Source: DASZZV01 sp035544835
GTDB taxonomy: Bacteria; Acidobacteriota; Thermoanaerobaculia; Gp7-AA8
NCBI GenBank assembly: GCA_035544835.1
Contig: DASZZV010000179.1
Coordinates: forward strand, 1-7,213
Length of the DNA stretch: 7,213 nt
Reading direction: 5' to 3'
This document shows positions 4,864 through 7,213 of the stretch, in pieces (positions within the stretch are counted from its first letter, which is position 1; every line of letters begins with the position of its first letter). Under the pieces are notes generated by a model. It was not told the DNA's origin. It saw nothing but the letters and a program-made list of their open reading frames with translations, and searched no databases. The position numbers were made by a program, and so were the translations under genes.

Positions 4864-6114
4864 ATGCTCAAACCGATCGAACTGGAAATCGAACTCTTCT
4901 GCCGCGGCATGCAGATCGATCCGTCGTGTCAGACCGAGAGCGATGGCCGGCGCATCAGCCGCACGCGTGCCGGCCTTGGCTCCGGTCTGGAGATCGTGAT
5001 CCCGGCGACGCCGAAGGAGATCTGGGTCAATGTGCCGGTGACGGAGCGATTCGCGCAGCAGTCCGTGTATTCGTTGCAGAAGCATCACGAACGTTACTTC
5101 GTCTTCGACTCACGAAACGCCGAAACGCATGAGGTCACGATTCCTGCCGAGCCGGCCTGGTACTCGCGCTCCACGAGCGCCGGCGTGCCGATGAGCCGTG
5201 TCGGCGTTCTGCAGGGAAACTACCTGGGGATTTACGTCTCGAACCGCTGTCTCTACTGGAACTGGTCCCCTTCGCTGGCCTGCAAGTTCTGCACGACCGG
5301 CAAGAACGTCGGCGCGGCCGAGGAGTCGCGGAAGCGGGTGAGCGACGTGGTCGAAGTGGCGAGGGCGGCGAGGGCGGAATCCGGCTGCATCTTCACGCAT
5401 TTCAACACCGGCTATCACTACGAGGACCGCGCCGATCGCGAGATCATCCACGGGCTGCGGCAGTGCGAGCCGTTCGTTCGCGCAGTGCGCACGCACGTCG
5501 GAGGATTCATCGGAGTGCAGGCCGTTCCCGTTCCGCGCGCGTTGTACCACGAGTACGAGGCGCTCATCGAAGCCGGCACTGATCACTTCTCGTTCTGCTA
5601 TGAATTCGAGGACCCGGAAGTCTTTGCGCGCCTCTGTCCAGGGAAAGCGCAGACGGTCGGACAGCATGCCTTCTTTGAAGCGATGGAGCATACGGCGAAG
5701 AGGCTTGGCCGCGGTCGTGTCTCAGGGGAGATCATCGCCGGCGTGGAACCGATCGCAGCGACGAAGCGGGGCATCGACCGAATCGTAAACGCCGGCGCGT
5801 TCCCGACCGTCTGCATTTTCCGGCCTACCACCGGCAGCGAGATGGAGAGCGTCCCACCACCCGATCCCGAAGCGATGAAGGAGGTCTTCGCCTACCTTCA
5901 CGAGAGTTGTCGACGGGCCGGACTGCCGATCGGGATTCTGCCGATCGAGGTGTCACTGGTCGTGCAACCGGAGGAGACGGCCGGCCTCGTGGCCCCGAGT
6001 CTCGCCAGCGACTGGTACGCCCTGAAGAACAGCGCACTGCGACAAATGGCACGGCCCTACGTCGCCTGGAAGCGGCGCCCACAGGGACGGTCTCTCGCGG
6101 AGACGCTTCCATAA
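4864..6114 (+). CDS. radical SAM-like protein with CX10CX2C cysteine spacing
   Basis: The product is 416 residues. The likely iron-sulfur motif is in RCLYWNWSPSLACKFCTTG: Cys129, Cys140 and Cys143, a CX10CX2C arrangement instead of the usual CX3CX2C. The ACKFCTTG tail and the later pattern of strands and helices (FTHFNTG 177-183, HVGGFIGVQAVP 211-222, HFSFCYEFED 241-250, SGEIIAGVEP 287-296, VCIFRPTTGSEME 316-328) fit a radical SAM TIM barrel, so binding of [4Fe-4S] and S-adenosylmethionine is inferred. An N-terminal region of about 120 residues precedes the motif and I do not recognise it. There is no signal peptide or membrane segment, so it should be cytoplasmic. ATG 4864 is the only start in this frame after the TGA at 4840. 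GGAGG at 4832-4836 is 27 bases away, so the start has no well-placed ribosome binding site. It stands alone and is transcribed divergently from the cytochrome set. Substrate unknown. Confidence 0.8.
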   Translation: MLKPIELEIELFCRGMQIDPSCQTESDGRRISRTRAGLGSGLEIVIPATPKEIWVNVPVTERFAQQSVYSLQKHHERYFVFDSRNAETHEVTIPAEPAWYSRSTSAGVPMSRVGVLQGNYLGIYVSNRCLYWNWSPSLACKFCTTGKNVGAAEESRKRVSDVVEVARAARAESGCIFTHFNTGYHYEDRADREIIHGLRQCEPFVRAVRTHVGGFIGVQAVPVPRALYHEYEALIEAGTDHFSFCYEFEDPEVFARLCPGKAQTVGQHAFFEAMEHTAKRLGRGRVSGEIIAGVEPIAATKRGIDRIVNAGAFPTVCIFRPTTGSEMESVPPPDPEAMKEVFAYLHESCRRAGLPIGILPIEVSLVVQPEETAGLVAPSLASDWYALKNSALRQMARPYVAWKRRPQGRSLAETLP

Positions 6115-6142
6115 ACCAAGGGGTGAGTGCTCGAACCTTTTT

Positions 6143-6204
6143 CCCTCTCCCCGAGGAGCTGCTCGCAAAAACGGGATCGCGTTCGGAGAGGGCAGGGTGA
6201 GGGG
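6143..6204. repeat. dispersed inverted repeat (CCCTCTCC / GGAGAGGG)
   Basis: CCCTCTCC (6143-6150) is the exact complement of GGAGAGGG (6185-6192), and the downstream copy continues into GCAGGGTGAGGGG. The CCCTCTCCCC...GGAGAGGGCAGGGTGAGGGG type is a widespread intergenic palindrome in several phyla. It lies 29 bases after the radical SAM stop, between convergent genes. There is no T run, so a role as an intrinsic terminator is doubtful. Confidence 0.6.
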
Positions 6205-6288
6205 CAACTCAGCGCGTAAATCTAAGCGACGAGAAGAAGAGGCACTTTCATCACGGGACCATGTGACATTCGTAATTCGCCGGTGACC

Positions 6289-6302
6289 TGCGGATTTCCG
6301 CA
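6289..6302. terminator. short hairpin between convergent genes, possible weak terminator
   Basis: TGCGGA, loop TT, TCCGCA: perfect 6-base arms, starting 21 bases beyond the macro-domain stop codon on the minus strand. There is no following T run on either strand, so it would not be a strong intrinsic terminator. Confidence 0.25.
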
Positions 6303-6323
6303 CGCTGACCCCCTGTCGAGCGG

Positions 6324-6893
6324 TTACTCAGTCGCGTCTGGTCCCCGCTGGATGTCGATTTCGGCGGCGGTAATGACTGAGCGAATCAGGCGAGCCGCCT
6401 TTTCTACACGATCAAGATCGTAGACAACGATGAAGACGTGCTGCACATCCGTTGGCTGAGCTCGCAGGGTCTCCGCCATCGCGAGAACGGCTTGATCGAA
6501 GTTGAACCTCGCGTGTCCCGTTGCAAAGATCGGCATGGCGATGCTCAGGCACTGTTTCGAATCTGCGGTCGCCAGAGCATTCCGCACGCAGTTTCGAATG
6601 ATGTCCGTGGAGGATCGGTGCCCGGCGTCACTGGCGACACAGTGCACGATGATCTTCGATGGAAGATCTCCGGCGGTGGTCGGATGCGCCGAACCGACCG
6701 GCAGACCCCGTCTCCCGGAACGACGAAACTCAGCCTCTACGATTTCTTCGCAGGCTCTGAGGATCTGGTATCCGCCACGACCTCGGATCGAGACTCCCGT
6801 GCCCATGACAAGCGACAGCCGGGGGTTCGTAGATGTGCAGAGCGCTTCCGCCTGTACATCGCACACATCCCCGGCAAATACAGAGATTTTCAT
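6324..6893 (-). CDS. macro-domain (ADP-ribose-binding) protein
   Basis: The product is 189 residues, essentially one macro domain. Family features in order: an N-terminal strand MKISVFAGDVCDVQAEALCTSTNP, where GD and the Asn-Pro pair line the ADP-ribose pocket; a glycine-rich loop GTGVSIRGRGG (32-42); LPVGSAHPTTAGDLPSKIIVHCVA; and the second binding loop MPIFATGHARFNF. Macro domains bind or hydrolyse ADP-ribose, O-acetyl-ADP-ribose or related nucleotides. The exact ligand cannot be told here. The classical catalytic loop is altered (GTGVSIRGRGG rather than a typical GGGVAGAI-type loop), so binding without hydrolysis is possible. It is cytoplasmic. It starts 16 bases after the stop of the TauE/SafE-type gene, so the two are probably co-transcribed. 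A weak AAAGAGA site lies 8 bases before the ATG. Confidence 0.85.
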   Translation of the reverse strand: MKISVFAGDVCDVQAEALCTSTNPRLSLVMGTGVSIRGRGGYQILRACEEIVEAEFRRSGRRGLPVGSAHPTTAGDLPSKIIVHCVASDAGHRSSTDIIRNCVRNALATADSKQCLSIAMPIFATGHARFNFDQAVLAMAETLRAQPTDVQHVFIVVYDLDRVEKAARLIRSVITAAEIDIQRGPDATE

Positions 6894-6909
6894 CGATTGG
6901 GTCTCTTTG

Positions 6910-7213
6910 TCAGATGCCGGAGCGAAGCGCGCTCACCAGAACGCTCACGCCCAGCACGAAAACCAGACAGGCCACCGTGCGACGAAAGGGAACGAGCGGC
7001 ACGGACTTGAGGATTCGATTTCCCCACAGAGTCCCGGCAAGGACGCCCGCGGTCGCCAGTAGAACGGTTCTCCACGCGTGCGCCATGGCGTCGTGATGCA
7101 CAGAGACGTACACCGGGATGCGTGCGAGATCGACGGCGATGGCGAGCGCCATCGCCGTCGCGACGAAACTCTCCTTGCTGATGTTGAAGGCCAGCAGGGC
7201 GGCGGAACGGACT
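6910..7213 (-). CDS. TauE/SafE-type (TSUP) membrane exporter, C-terminal part
   Basis: This gene is truncated by the window: the frame is open to the right edge with no start, so only the last 100 or so residues are visible. They begin RSAALLAFNISKESFVATA, then VDLARIPVYVS, a hydrophobic segment around TVLLATAGVLAGTLWGNRIL, and a final one, CLVFVLGVSVLVSAL. The DLARIPVY and AGxLxGTxxGNRIL patterns are typical of the second half of TauE/SafE (TSUP) proteins. Members are inner-membrane carriers for sulfite, sulfoacetate and other sulfur or organic anions. The substrate cannot be inferred from this fragment. It precedes the macro-domain gene by 16 bases. Confidence 0.82.
   Translation of the reverse strand, partial: VRSAALLAFNISKESFVATAMALAIAVDLARIPVYVSVHHDAMAHAWRTVLLATAGVLAGTLWGNRILKSVPLVPFRRTVACLVFVLGVSVLVSALRSGI

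Overview
This is a GC-rich bacterial window with a dense, mostly minus-strand gene layout. c-type cytochromes, an outer-membrane barrel ending in Phe and exported proteins indicate a diderm with a respiratory periplasm. Dispersed palindromic repeats of the kind common in Acidobacteriota, Planctomycetota and related environmental lineages make such a lineage my best guess. The taxon is an inference; there is no rRNA or marker gene here.

Layout. Positions 1-154 hold a cluster of short GC-rich palindromes (REP-like). Positions 155-469 hold no convincing gene. From 4567 down to 470 five genes run on the minus strand in this order: a one-heme cytochrome joined to an outer-membrane beta-barrel (4567-3188), a cupredoxin-like protein with a carboxypeptidase-regulatory-like tail (3175-2594), a membrane-anchored diheme cytochrome c (2592-1606), a small DUF2892/YgaP-like membrane protein (1445-1227), and a GrdB-related protein (1213-470). 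The GrdB-related reading frame is interrupted by one in-frame TGA at 733-731. A divergent 296-base intergenic region (4568-4863) carries a perfect CRP-type palindrome. It separates this set from a plus-strand radical SAM-like gene with an unusual cysteine spacing (4864-6114). A second dispersed repeat lies between that gene and a convergent minus-strand pair: a macro-domain protein (6893-6324) and, upstream of it, the C-terminal part of a TauE/SafE-type exporter that runs off the window.

Main result. The TGA at 733-731 is best read as selenocysteine. The frame continues without interruption on both sides as one 247-residue GrdB-family protein. The TGA sits at the family's redox position (Sec-Pro-Met-Cys), and a near-ideal bacterial SECIS hairpin begins 10 bases after it, with its GTG loop 18 bases after the TGA. 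A standard gene caller would split it into two unrelated-looking ORFs of 160 and 85 residues.

How the genes may work together. The first three genes look like a small electron-transfer set spanning the outer membrane and periplasm (barrel with heme, blue-copper-like carrier, diheme cytochrome). The membrane protein and the selenoprotein follow after a 160-base gap and may form a second transcription unit or the tail of the same one. The substrate is unknown. The CRP/FNR-family site suggests control by a metabolic or redox signal. All functional links are inferred from gene order.
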